Shown here piece after piece: positions 43,278 through 55,400 of a stretch of 64,000 nt of DNA. The stretch's first letter is position 1, and each line of letters begins with the position of its first letter. Made by a program: the position numbers and the translations under genes. The stretch covers positions 620,001-684,000 of the forward strand of contig CAWJYN010000007.1 of assembly GCA_963847145.1 (NCBI GenBank). The letters are read 5' to 3'. The notes beneath the pieces were generated by a model, which was given only the letters and a program-made list of their open reading frames with translations, searched no databases and had not been told where the DNA came from. Source of the DNA: JABFRJ01 sp963847145. GTDB taxonomy: Bacteria; Pseudomonadota; Alphaproteobacteria; Rhizobiales; Hyphomicrobiaceae.

Positions 43278-44360
43278 ATGATCAATCGACGTACATTTCT
43301 AGCGCAAGGCGCAGCACTGGCGGGCACGGCGACTTTGACTTCGGAGATCGCCCAGGCGGAGGCGCCAATGAACTACGAGCAGATCACGCGCGCCTTCCGC
43401 GCGCCACTGCGGCCGGAAGGTGGGCTCAACGAACTTGTCCGCTTTGCGACCCTCGCCGCCAATAGCCACAATACGCAGCCATGGAAATTCACGCTGTCGG
43501 ACAAACATATTGCCATCTCGCCCGATCTGTCGCGCCGCTGTCCGGCGGTCGACCCGGATGACCATCACGTCTTCGCGTCCCTGGGATGCGCCACCGAGAA
43601 CCTCGAGCGCGCGGCAGCCGCGATGGGACTGAAGGCTCATCCAAGTTTCGCTGATGGCCGGGTGCAGATCCCGCTTGAACGCACGGTGGCCGACCATTCG
43701 GTCTTACTCGACATTGTTCAACGGCGGCAGTGCACGCGCGCGCTATACGACGGCCAGCCGGTCGCCAACGATGCACTGCGAATGCTGGAGCGGGCGGGTA
43801 CAATTCGCGGCGTCGCGGTGATGCTGATCACAGACGGCAAACGCAAAGCCAACGTGAGCGACTACGTCATCCAAGGCAACACGGTGCAGATGCGGGACCC
43901 AGCTTTCATGACTGAGTTGAAATCATGGATGCGGTTCAGCGAAGCCGATGCCCTTGCCGCGCGTGACGGCCTGTTCTCTAGATCCTCCGGTAATCCAGCG
44001 CTGCCGGCTTGGCTCGCGCGCACGGGTCTTCCATTCGTTTTCACCGAAGGCGGCGAGAACGACAAGTATCGCAAACACATACAGAGTTCGGCCGGTATTG
44101 CCGTCTTTGTCTGCGACCGCAATGATCAGGCCCACTGGGTTGCGGCAGGTCGCGCCTGCCAGCGTTTCGCACTGCAAGCGACCGCCCTTGGCTTGAAGTA
44201 CTCCTTCGTCAACCAGCCCATTGAAGTGCCGGCGCTCCGCAAACAGTTCGCTGCATTTCTCGGGCTTGGAGACCGGTTGCCCGATCTCGTCGTGCGCTTC
44301 GGCGTTGGCCCCGAACTGCCGCAATCACTGAGGCGGCCTGTCGAGCATGTGATCATCTAG
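43278..44360 (+). CDS. Tat-exported nitroreductase-like protein (Acg family)
   Basis: A 360-residue protein with a twin-arginine signal (INRRTFLAQGAALAGTATL) and a nitroreductase-fold body (FATLAANSHNTQPWKF near the N-terminus, LGLKYSFVNQPIEVPALR later). This arrangement resembles the Acg (Rv2032) family of flavin-sequestering nitroreductases in the mycobacterial DosR regulon. Exported members appear in Proteobacteria. The 190 bases before it contain no gene or FixK box that I can see. Confidence 0.82.
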   Translation: MINRRTFLAQGAALAGTATLTSEIAQAEAPMNYEQITRAFRAPLRPEGGLNELVRFATLAANSHNTQPWKFTLSDKHIAISPDLSRRCPAVDPDDHHVFASLGCATENLERAAAAMGLKAHPSFADGRVQIPLERTVADHSVLLDIVQRRQCTRALYDGQPVANDALRMLERAGTIRGVAVMLITDGKRKANVSDYVIQGNTVQMRDPAFMTELKSWMRFSEADALAARDGLFSRSSGNPALPAWLARTGLPFVFTEGGENDKYRKHIQSSAGIAVFVCDRNDQAHWVAAGRACQRFALQATALGLKYSFVNQPIEVPALRKQFAAFLGLGDRLPDLVVRFGVGPELPQSLRRPVEHVII

Positions 44361-44477
44361 CCGTGGCAAATTCTGGTTTGACGTAACGATTACTCGCTGA
44401 CTGATCGTTGCCCAGAGTACCCACCATCTCGAATGCTGGTCACCTGCTGCACGGCCCGATCATAACGATTCGACTTT

Positions 44478-45002
44478 TTAGTGCTGATCCATGGCAGCGT
44501 TTGGTCGGTCTACGGAATGGAGCTCAATCCATGGCGCTCGACCAACCGCGAGCCAGAGCGCCAGCGTCGGAATAACGACCCATTGCAGGAGCGGCGCCAG
44601 GCCGGCGCCGATGAACGGTACGATCGGCATCAGATCCGAATAGGCCCAGCTGCGGCGTACATTCACATTCAACCACTCACTATAGATGGTGTAGCCAAGT
44701 CCTAACGCGAGGCACACCGCATAGACGCGGCGTGTGCCAGCACTCGGCCACGTGGCTGGAGCATAGAGTGCAAGCGCCAGCAACAATGCAAGACCAGCAA
44801 TCATGGTATCCCCAACCGTGCAGTGGAGAACCGCAAACGCCTGCTGCGGCAGAGTGCCAATTGACCACAGCGTATACAGCGGCAACTGCACGATCTCCCA
44901 GGCAAGATGCGCAATAGTTGACACGCTGAGGTAGCGGCGCAGAGCTCGCAGCCACACGTCATTGTCATGGAGAGGTTTGGGCATTTGGATATGGCCTGAC
45001 AT
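44478..45002 (-). CDS. hypothetical membrane protein
   Basis: A 174-residue membrane protein with about five helices (STIAHLAWEIVQLPLYTLW, GDTMIAGLALLLALALYAP, RVYAVCLALGLGYTIYSEW, and a Leu-rich pair near the end). The SEWLNVNVRRSWAYSDLMP segment between helices is distinctive. ATG 45002 is the chosen start although no clear ribosome-binding site is seen; ATG 44984 is an alternative. Unknown function. Confidence 0.7.
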   Translation of the reverse strand: MSGHIQMPKPLHDNDVWLRALRRYLSVSTIAHLAWEIVQLPLYTLWSIGTLPQQAFAVLHCTVGDTMIAGLALLLALALYAPATWPSAGTRRVYAVCLALGLGYTIYSEWLNVNVRRSWAYSDLMPIVPFIGAGLAPLLQWVVIPTLALWLAVGRAPWIELHSVDRPNAAMDQH

Positions 45003-45382
45003 GTTGGGGCCGAAATCGAATTTCGTCCTTGTTGGCCCGCCAGATTCTGTCGAACGTTGGACCGGCACGACCGGAAGTGGATGGAGTTGGCGATCGTTCA
45101 ATGCAATCGCGTTCAAGCAACTGCGCAATTGAGGGGCGTTAAATCTGCGACGAGCGCGCCATAGCAGGTGGCGAAACCCTATCTGCCGAAAAGACGTTTG
45201 CCGAACGAAGACCCAGTTGCTGGCGAAGTTTGCACCAGCGTTTACCACGAGGGGCAGAAGCGGGCTTCAATCACGGACATTCCGACTGCTCGCGTGCGTC
45301 ACTATCGCCCCGCGCCGGTTCTTGGCGGCAGCTGCGTCGGTCTCGAGACCCTTCATGTGTAGGGCAATAATGCCGCCGCTCC
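45003..45382. other. intergenic stretch, nothing recognised
   Basis: About 380 bases between two leftward genes. A frame upstream of the membrane gene extends to 45248 but its translation is unlike a protein start. No box, tRNA or strong hairpin was noticed. Confidence 0.4.
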
Positions 45383-45763
45383 CTATTTCTTGTTGCGCGC
45401 ATCAAGGGACGCGCCCGCCTTCCGATACATGTAAGTACCGCACGAGCCTGCTTGCTTCAGCGGCATCATGGTCACGTGCCTGGCGGGACCAGCCATCCCA
45501 CGATGATGCGTGGCGTGCATCTTCTTCATCATTGCCTTGTGTTGGCGGTTCGTCATCGGGTCGTGTTGCTTCGTCATGGCCATTTGATGTTTTCTGTGAT
45601 CGAAAGCCTTGCCATGGTGCTGCGCTAGCATGGTCATCAGTGTGTGCTGCTGTTTGGTGTGTCCTGGCACTGATGCTCCGCTGGCTTCCGTGACGCCGAT
45701 TGCAGCGAACAGACAAAGTACCAAGGCGATCGGGCCGCTCGTGCCAAATAATAAGTTCGACAT
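45383..45763 (-). CDS. secreted His/Met-rich protein, possible metal binder
   Basis: A 126-residue protein with a signal peptide (GPIALVLCLFAAIGVTEASGA) followed by a mature part very rich in His, Met and Lys (HTKQQHTLMTMLAQHHGKAF, KHQMAMTKQHDPM, HKAMMKKMHATHHRGMAG). Such composition suits periplasmic copper or silver binding. It lies next to a P19-like protein and a heavy-metal P-type ATPase, which supports a metal role. No family recognised. Confidence 0.7.
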   Translation of the reverse strand: MSNLLFGTSGPIALVLCLFAAIGVTEASGASVPGHTKQQHTLMTMLAQHHGKAFDHRKHQMAMTKQHDPMTNRQHKAMMKKMHATHHRGMAGPARHVTMMPLKQAGSCGTYMYRKAGASLDARNKK

Positions 45764-45861
45764 GTGTTGTTCCCTCTGGATTCACTTGAGAAGCATGCAT
45801 CGGCTAGGTGCCAACGTATGCAACGTCGGCTGCATGTCTCTATTTGTTGAGCGTGCATCCC

Positions 45862-46440
45862 TCACGCTGCCGGTTGTGAAACCTCAGTCAGCTTCCCGTC
45901 CTTCAGCTTGAAGTGAAACTTCGCGCTGACTGGAATGGACCACAGGTCCTTGTCCGCCAATTCTCTCTGGAATGTCGGGACGTCGACGGTCACGGTCGCG
46001 CTGTAGGTTCCGTCGCCGAGCAGTGCGCTATTCTCTGAGTAGTGCAGACCGCTGCTGCCCCACATGGGTGGCAGCACGACCGAAATACTCTTGCCCGTCT
46101 CCTTGTTGGTCGCAGCGAACGTAATGTTTGCGTATGGAATGCGTGTCCTGGACTTCGGATCCGTCAGCTTCAGTTCGACGTGATAGCGCTCATCGGCGGT
46201 GGGCGTGTGTGTACCCCACTTCGCTGGCGTCCCCATCTGCATCCACATCGCCTCCGAGGCTTCCAGCCCGAGTTCTAAAACCATTTTACCAGTCATCACT
46301 CGACCGATGAGCACGGATTTCTTCAATGGCTCGGCAGCGGGTGATAGTAGTTTGGGCGTCGGGTCGGGACCTTGTGCCATTGCCCCTCCAGCCGCCAGGA
46401 GGCTGGTGAGCAAAATGACGGTGCGAGCGATCGTCAGCAT
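45862..46440 (-). CDS. periplasmic protein, P19/Tp34-like metal transport-associated
   Basis: A 192-residue secreted protein (signal peptide TVILLTSLLAAGGAMAQ). The body has an Ig-like pattern resembling iron transport-associated P19/Tp34 proteins: YHVELKLTDPKSRTRIPYANI, LPPMWGSSGLHYSENSALLG, and GTYSATVTVDVP. In that family Met and His residues around these segments bind Cu or Fe. ATG 46440 is used; the frame is open to 46497. A one-mismatch FixK box lies 106-119 bases upstream. Family call is tentative. Confidence 0.6.
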   Translation of the reverse strand: MLTIARTVILLTSLLAAGGAMAQGPDPTPKLLSPAAEPLKKSVLIGRVMTGKMVLELGLEASEAMWMQMGTPAKWGTHTPTADERYHVELKLTDPKSRTRIPYANITFAATNKETGKSISVVLPPMWGSSGLHYSENSALLGDGTYSATVTVDVPTFQRELADKDLWSIPVSAKFHFKLKDGKLTEVSQPAA

Positions 46441-46545
46441 GGCTTGTCTCCAAAAGAGAGCATCCGCGCCGCAACTGCCCCAGAGTTGGAGCAACATGCC
46501 GGGATGAGTATTTTATAGTCCCGCGCGCAAATCGTGATCACAGCA

Positions 46546-46559
46546 TTGATCCAGATCAG
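46546..46559. promoter_or_regulatory. FixK/FNR-type box
   Basis: TTGATCCAGATCAG, one mismatch, between the leftward P19-like gene and the rightward heavy-metal ATPase gene. Confidence 0.65.
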
Positions 46560-46730
46560 TGGCGCAGTACCGTAGCACGGCGGATGGTTCGGACGGCCTG
46601 TCGCCATTGACCTACGTCAACACCACATTGCATTGCGGCGTTGATGCTGAAGCCAGTCGACCGCTGAGCGAATGGGCAGGCGGGACATGTCGCTCATACG
46701 CCGAGCCGTTTCTTCGAAAGACGCACTCCC

Positions 46731-49092
<2,362 letters not shown>

Positions 49093-49604
49093 ACAGGGCG
49101 CTTCGAATGTGGGAGCGGCCCTTGTGTGAATTTTCGCATTGATCGAGGTCGCTACGGATCCTTCAGCCTCAGCCACACTAACATCGCCGCCTGGCTGATC
49201 TGCAAGGAGCAGCAATCCATCTGAACCCCCAGAGAACCCGACGCTCCTGCCGCCTATGTGCGTCGTGGGCGTCGATGCCATCTTCAAGTTTGGCAAGGAG
49301 TCGCCACGCGGCACAAAGCCGCCGAGCAATTCGGTCCGGAGGTCTCCACCACCGCTGGAGACCACAGCGCAGGGCACGTTATCGTGCAGTAACCGCTCTA
49401 CCGCTTGGCCTTTGGACGTCTCCAAAATCAAAACTGTTTTGTCTCTGTCGGCTGTTGCGAGGAACGTCCCATCGGCGGCAAACGCTACCCGCCTCACTCT
49501 TCTCAATTTTTCTCATTTCGACGTAGATGCGTTCTGGTGTCTGATTTAAGCTTTGGCGGGCAAACCCTTCATGAGGTGCCCAATCGCCACCGGCAGGAAC
49601 CCGA
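49093..49604. other. intergenic stretch with a possible WD40-like remnant on the minus strand
   Basis: About 510 bases without a convincing intact gene. On the minus strand, roughly 49300-49500, a frame reads RRVAFAADGTFLATADRDKT then VLILETSKGQAVERLLHD, which resembles one WD40 repeat. Further pieces lie in other frames up to about 49640. It may be the wreck of a WD40-repeat gene; no start or stop can be assigned. Confidence 0.35.
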
Positions 49605-49618
49605 TTGACATAGATCAT
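49605..49618. promoter_or_regulatory. possible FixK/FNR/NnrR-type box before narK
   Basis: TTGACATAGATCAT, two mismatches from the consensus, 61-75 bases before the narK start. Position fits an activator site for the nitrate operon, but the match is weak. Confidence 0.45.
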
Positions 49619-49679
49619 ACCGTCTAACTCGTATCTGTTGGACGTTCCCCCGATGAAGTCATCAAGACGGGGCAAGACG

Positions 49680-52427
49680 ATGTCGGGTCGTGTGGAAATC
49701 AGTACAGGCGACCAACAGCGGGCGCTTTGGCTGTCGACACTGGCCTTTACGGTCTGCTTCGCAGTTTGGACGATCTTCGCGATCATCGGGATCCAGATCA
49801 AGAAAGACCTCAGTCTCAGCGACACCCAATTCGGCCTCTTGGTTGGAACGCCCATTCTGACAGGGTCCTTGATCCGATTGATGCTTGGGATCTGGGCAGA
49901 CCAATACGGTGGCCGCGTCGTTTATACACTAACGATGCTCAGCGCCGCGGTGATGACCGCGCTGCTGACGTTTGCCAACAGCTATCCGACGTTTCTGCTC
50001 GCAGCGCTCGGCATCGGTATCGCTGGCGGGTCGTTCTCGGTTGGCGTTGCCTACGTCGCGAAGTGGTTTCCCAAGGAAAAGCAGGGGACGGCGCTTGGTA
50101 TCTTCGGCGCCGGCAACGTTGGCGCGGCTGTCACGAAATTCGCCGCCCCTGTCATCATGGTCGCTTACGGCTGGAAGACCGTCGCCCTCGTCTGGGCGGC
50201 CGCGCTCGCTGCTATGGCCGTCATCTTCTTTCTGATGACGAAAGACGACCCCGATCTGACGCGCCGTCGCGCTACGGGTGAGCAGCCAGAACCTCTCTCG
50301 GCCATGCTCGAGCCGCTCAAGAACGCCCAGGTCTGGCGGTTTTCGCTCTACTACTTCTTTGTATTCGGGGCTTTTGTCGCGCTAGCTCTTTGGCTGCCTC
50401 GCTACTTGATCGGCGTCTATGGCCTCGACATCACGACGGCCGGCATGATTGGCGCCGCCTACTCGATACCTGCATCGGTCTTCCGGGCCTACGGTGGGCA
50501 CCTCTCCGACAAATTCGGCGCGCGCCGCATTATGTACTGGACCTTCATGGTCTCCGCGCTGTGCACGTTCATCCTGTCCTATCCGCCGACGCAGTACGTT
50601 GTGGAAGGCATCCGGGGCCCGGTGGCGTTTTCGACACGCATGAGCCTCGTCGGTTTTGTCGTCGTCACCTTTGTGCTCGGATTTTTCATGAGCCTTGGCA
50701 AAGCGGCTGTCTACAAGCACATCCCCGTCTACTACCCTGATCGTGTCGGAGCTGTCGGCGGCGTCGTAGGGTTGGTCGGCGGCCTCGGCGGCTTCGTGTT
50801 GCCGATCGCTTTCGGCGTCCTAAACGACCTGACGGGCGTCTGGCAGAGCTGCTTCTGGCTGCTGTTTATGGTCGTGTCGGTCGCGCTGGTGTGGATGCAC
50901 CTTGCGATCCGCGCCATGGAAACCGAGGCCGCAAACGCAGGCGTATCCATCCGGACGTTGCCTGAACTGCCAGAGATGCAGCCAATTCATGGCCCCAAGC
51001 AGCAGGGTGCGTTGGCGCCTTCCGGCGCCATCGACGACTGGCGCCCAGAGGACAAAGACTTCTGGACCACGCGCGGCAGTGCCATCGCTCGTCGCAATCT
51101 TTGGATCTCGGTGCCGTGTCTGCTCTTGTCCTTCGCCGTTTGGATGGTTTGGTCGGTTGTCGTTGCCAAGCTTCCGAGCGTCGGTTTTGCGTTCAACAAT
51201 GAGCAGCTGTTCTGGCTCGCGTCCCTGCCGGGTCTCTCCGGCGCGACCCTCCGGATCTTCTATAGTTTTATGCCCGCCATGTTCGGCGGCAGGCTTTGGA
51301 CGACCCTCGCGACGTGGTCTCTGCTGATCCCGGCTATCGGTATGGGTTATGCGGTGCAGAACCCTGATACTCCCTACTGGATCTTCCTGGCCTTGGCGCT
51401 GCTGTGCGGCTTTGGCGGCGGCAACTTCGCGTCGTCGATGGCGAATATCTCGTTTTTCTTCCCGAGAGCCGAAAAGGGCAATGCCCTCGCCATCAATGCC
51501 GGTCTTGGCAATCTCGGCGTCAGCGTCGTTCAGTTTGCTGTGCCGATGGCCATCACTGCAGGTATATTCGGTTGGTTGGGCGGAGATCCGCAAACCGCGA
51601 CCATCAATGGCGTCAAGACGACGCTGTGGCTGCAGAATGCCGGCTACATATTCGTTCCATTCATCATCGCCTCGGCCTTTGCCGCTTGGTTCGGTATGGA
51701 CGACATCGGCGCAATGAAGGCCTCGTTTGCTGATCAGGCCGTCATCTTTCGGCGCACCCATAACTGGATCATGTGCTGGCTCTACACGGGTACCTTCGGC
51801 TCCTTCATCGGCTTCTCAGCGGCATTCCCGCTCCTCTCGAAGATCCTGTTTCCGGAAGTCAATGCGCTCAAGTATGCATTCCTGGGGCCGCTTGTTGGTG
51901 CTGTGTCGCGTGCTGCCGCTGGTAAAACCTGCGATCGCATCGGCGGTGGGCGGATCACGCTGTGGGTGTTCATCGCTATGACCGGCGGCGTGCTCGGCGT
52001 CCTCTATGCCATCGGCATGCAAGGCAGTGCCGACGCGTTTCCTGTCTTCTTTGCGAGCTTCCTGTTTCTGTTCGCCGCCGCCGGCGTTGGTAACGCATCA
52101 ACGTTTCAGATGATCCCAGCCATCATGCGTAAGGAAGTCGCACGGCTTGAGCCGTCACTCAAGGGGGGCGATCTCGTCAAGCAATCGGATAAAGAAGCGG
52201 CCGCGATCATCGGGTTCACTTCGGCCATTGCCGCATACGGTGCGTTTTTCATCCCCAAGAGTTTCGGCACGTCAATCGCCGCAACCGGCAGCCCGAGCCT
52301 CGCGCTCTATGGGTTCCTTTGCTTCTACATCAGCTGCATCGCGATGACGTGGTGGTTCTACACGCGCCCGGGTGGCGTGTTGTTCGATGTGGAACGCGGT
52401 GAAGCCAATCGCCTGACACCCGCCTGA
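49680..52427 (+). CDS. narK: NarK1-NarK2 fused nitrate/nitrite transporter
   Basis: About 915 residues forming two complete 12-helix MFS transporters in one chain. The first half carries GAGNVGAAVTKFAAPVIM (NarK1-type nitrate signature), the second NAGLGNLGVSVVQFAVPMAI (NarK2-type). They are joined by a soluble linker around LPEMQPIHGPKQQG. Such fusions are known from Paracoccus: one half imports nitrate with protons, the other exchanges nitrate for nitrite. ATG 49680 has GGGGCAAG upstream; ATG 49653 and TTG 49638 are in-frame alternatives. Start of the nar operon; narG follows after 40 bases. Confidence 0.93.
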   Translation: MSGRVEISTGDQQRALWLSTLAFTVCFAVWTIFAIIGIQIKKDLSLSDTQFGLLVGTPILTGSLIRLMLGIWADQYGGRVVYTLTMLSAAVMTALLTFANSYPTFLLAALGIGIAGGSFSVGVAYVAKWFPKEKQGTALGIFGAGNVGAAVTKFAAPVIMVAYGWKTVALVWAAALAAMAVIFFLMTKDDPDLTRRRATGEQPEPLSAMLEPLKNAQVWRFSLYYFFVFGAFVALALWLPRYLIGVYGLDITTAGMIGAAYSIPASVFRAYGGHLSDKFGARRIMYWTFMVSALCTFILSYPPTQYVVEGIRGPVAFSTRMSLVGFVVVTFVLGFFMSLGKAAVYKHIPVYYPDRVGAVGGVVGLVGGLGGFVLPIAFGVLNDLTGVWQSCFWLLFMVVSVALVWMHLAIRAMETEAANAGVSIRTLPELPEMQPIHGPKQQGALAPSGAIDDWRPEDKDFWTTRGSAIARRNLWISVPCLLLSFAVWMVWSVVVAKLPSVGFAFNNEQLFWLASLPGLSGATLRIFYSFMPAMFGGRLWTTLATWSLLIPAIGMGYAVQNPDTPYWIFLALALLCGFGGGNFASSMANISFFFPRAEKGNALAINAGLGNLGVSVVQFAVPMAITAGIFGWLGGDPQTATINGVKTTLWLQNAGYIFVPFIIASAFAAWFGMDDIGAMKASFADQAVIFRRTHNWIMCWLYTGTFGSFIGFSAAFPLLSKILFPEVNALKYAFLGPLVGAVSRAAAGKTCDRIGGGRITLWVFIAMTGGVLGVLYAIGMQGSADAFPVFFASFLFLFAAAGVGNASTFQMIPAIMRKEVARLEPSLKGGDLVKQSDKEAAAIIGFTSAIAAYGAFFIPKSFGTSIAATGSPSLALYGFLCFYISCIAMTWWFYTRPGGVLFDVERGEANRLTPA

Positions 52428-52467
52428 ACAGCCGATCAACGCACCGCGACCTCGCGAGGACCAGCAT

Positions 52468-55400
52468 ATGAGCCACTTTCTGGATCGGCTGACTTTTTTC
52501 AAAAAGACCAAGGAGGTCTTCTCCAACGGCCATGGCGTAACAACTGACGAAGATCGTTCGTGGGAAGACGGCTATCGGGCCCGTTGGCAACACGACAAGA
52601 TCGTCCGCTCGACGCACGGCGCCAATTGTACCGGCTCATGCTCCTGGAAGATCTATGTCAAGGGTGGCATCGTCACCTGGGAGACGCAGCAGACCGATTA
52701 CCCGAGAACCCGACCTGATCTGCCAAACCATGAGCCGCGTGGCTGCTCACGGGGCGCGTCGTACAGTTGGTATCTCTACTCTGGCAACCGAGTGAAGTAT
52801 CCGTTGGTACGCTCGCGTCTCGTCAAGCTGTGGCGTGACGCCCGCGCCACGATGACGCCTGTCGCCGCTTGGGCGTCGATCGTCGAAGCACCCGCTAAGC
52901 GCGACAGTTATACAAAGAAGCGTGGCCACGGTGGGTTTGTGCGTGCCTCATGGGATGAGGTCACGGAGATCATCGCTGCCGCCAACGCCTATACCGTGAA
53001 GACCTATGGGCCCGATCGCGTTTTTGGATTCTCGCCGATCCCGGCCATGTCGATGGTCTCTTATGCTGCCGGCTCGCGCTATCTCTCGCTGATCGGTGGC
53101 GTATGCATGTCATTTTACGACTGGTACTGCGACCTTCCCCCGGCATCACCGCAGACCTGGGGCGAGCAGACCGACGTGCCGGAAAGTGCCGACTGGTACA
53201 ATGCCGGCTTCATCATCCTGTGGGGTTCCAACGTACCCCAGACCCGCACGCCCGATGCGCACTTCTACACCGAGGCGCGCTATCGCGGCATGAAAAGCGC
53301 GGTCATCTGCCCGGACTATTCGGAAGCGTCCAAGTTCGGCGACATTTGGCTGTCGGTGAAGCAGGGCACCGACTCCGCGCTCGCGATGGCGATGGGTCAT
53401 GTCATCCTCAAGGAGTATCACGTCAATCGACAGGTGCCCTACTTCCGCGACTACATTCGACAGTACAGCGACATGCCCATGTTGGTGCGCCTGGTCCGCC
53501 AAGGCGACACTCTGGTGCCGGACCGGTTTCTCCGCGCGTCCGACTTCGATGGTAAACTGAAGGAGGTCAACAATCCGGAATGGAAAACCGTCGCGTTTGA
53601 CGAGACTTCTGGCCGGATCGTCGCTCCCGGCGGCACGGTCGGCTTCCGCTGGGGCGAAAGCGGCAAGTGGAACCTCGAAGAAAAGGATGGTTCGGGCAGT
53701 CCGACGAACCTGCGATTGTCACTCGCCGACATCAAAGATGAGTTTGCCGACGTCGCCTTCCCCTACTTCGGCAACATCGCCCCTGAGCATTTCGCGTCGA
53801 CGGCACATGCCAGCATCCTGAAGCGGCGCATTCCGGTGAAGAAGCTGAAGCTGGTGGACGGTGAAACACTCGTGGCCTCGGTGCATGACCTGTTCCTGGC
53901 CAACTATGGCGTCGATTGCGGCTATGGCGGCGACAATGTTGCCGCGTCACTCGACGACGACATTCCTTACACGCCGGCCTGGGCTGAAAAGATCACCGGC
54001 GTTTCGCGCGACAAGATTATCCAGGTCGCGCGTGAGTTCGCGACCAACGCCGAGAAAACCAAAGGCCGCTCGATGATCATCATCGGCGCCGCCATGAATC
54101 ATTGGTACCATGCCGACATGAACTACCGAGGCGTGATCAACATGCTGGTCATGTGCGGTTGCGTCGGACAGTCGGGTGGCGGCTGGGCGCACTACGTTGG
54201 CCAGGAGAAACTGCGGCCACAGGCGGGCTGGGCGCCGCTGGCCTTCGCTCTCGACTGGGGGCGGCCGCCGCGCCAGCAAAACTCGACATCGGCGTTTTAC
54301 GCCCACACCGATCAGTGGCGCTACGAGACGATGAGGGTTGCCGATCTGCTCTCCCCCACGGCGCCGGCGGGTCGCTGGGACGGCGCGATTATCGACTACA
54401 ACATTCGCGCCGAACGCATGGGATGGCTGCCGTCCGCGCCCCAACTCCAAACCAATCCGCTGCAGGTCGCGAAAGACGCCAAAGCGGCAGGCATGGAGGC
54501 GAAGGACTACGTCGCCAAAGGGCTGAAGTCCGGCACACTGAAAATGTCGTGCGAGGACCCGGACAATGCAAAGAATTGGCCGCGCAATCTGTTTGTCTGG
54601 CGGTCGAACCTGCTGGGCTCATCGGGCAAGGGGCATGAATACTTCCTCAAGCACTTACTTGGGACGACGCACGGAGTGCTCGGCAAGGATCTTGGCGACG
54701 AAGGCCGTGCACGTTCCAAAGAAGCCGTCTGGCACGAGCACGCGCCGGAAGGAAAGCTTGATCTGCTGGTGACGCTCGACTTTCGCATGTCGACCACGTG
54801 CGTCTACTCCGACATCGTTCTCCCGACGGCCACCTGGTACGAGAAGAACGATCTAAACACCTCCGACATGCACCCATTCATTCACCCGCTCACCAGTGCC
54901 GTCGATCCGGCCTGGGAGGCGCGATCGGACTGGGAAATCTACAAGGGGATCGCGAAGGCGTTCTCCAAGGTGGCGCCTGAGGTGCTGGGGATCGAGCAGG
55001 ACGTCGTCCTCAATCCGATCAAGCACGACAGCGCCAACGAGCTCGCCCAGCCGTTCGATCCCAAGGATTGGAAGCGCGGTGAATGCGAGCCGGTCCCCGG
55101 GAAGACAATGCCCGTCGTGACGGTGGTCGAGCGGGACTACCCTCGCACCTATGAGCGTTTTACCTCGCTCGGGCCGCTCATGGAAAGCATCGGCAATGGC
55201 ATCAAGGGCATGACTTGGAAGACCGAGCACGAGGTCGAGCATCTCAAGGCGCTCAATGGTGTGCACACGTCCGGCGCCAACCAGGGCATGGCGCGGATCG
55301 TGAGCGACATCGATGCCACCGAAGTCATCCTGATGATGGCGCCTGAGACCAATGGTGAGGTGGCGGTCAAGGCCTGGAACGCCTTGGCGAAGACCACGGG

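Noticed and set aside
43084..43281. Short frame between the PHA synthase and nitroreductase genes
   Set aside because: Arg/Thr-rich, no ribosome-binding site, and overlaps both neighbours; treated as intergenic.
49136..49152. TTGATCGAGGTCGC after the Cu ATPase as a FixK box
   Set aside because: Right half-site matches only two of five positions and no start codon lies nearby.
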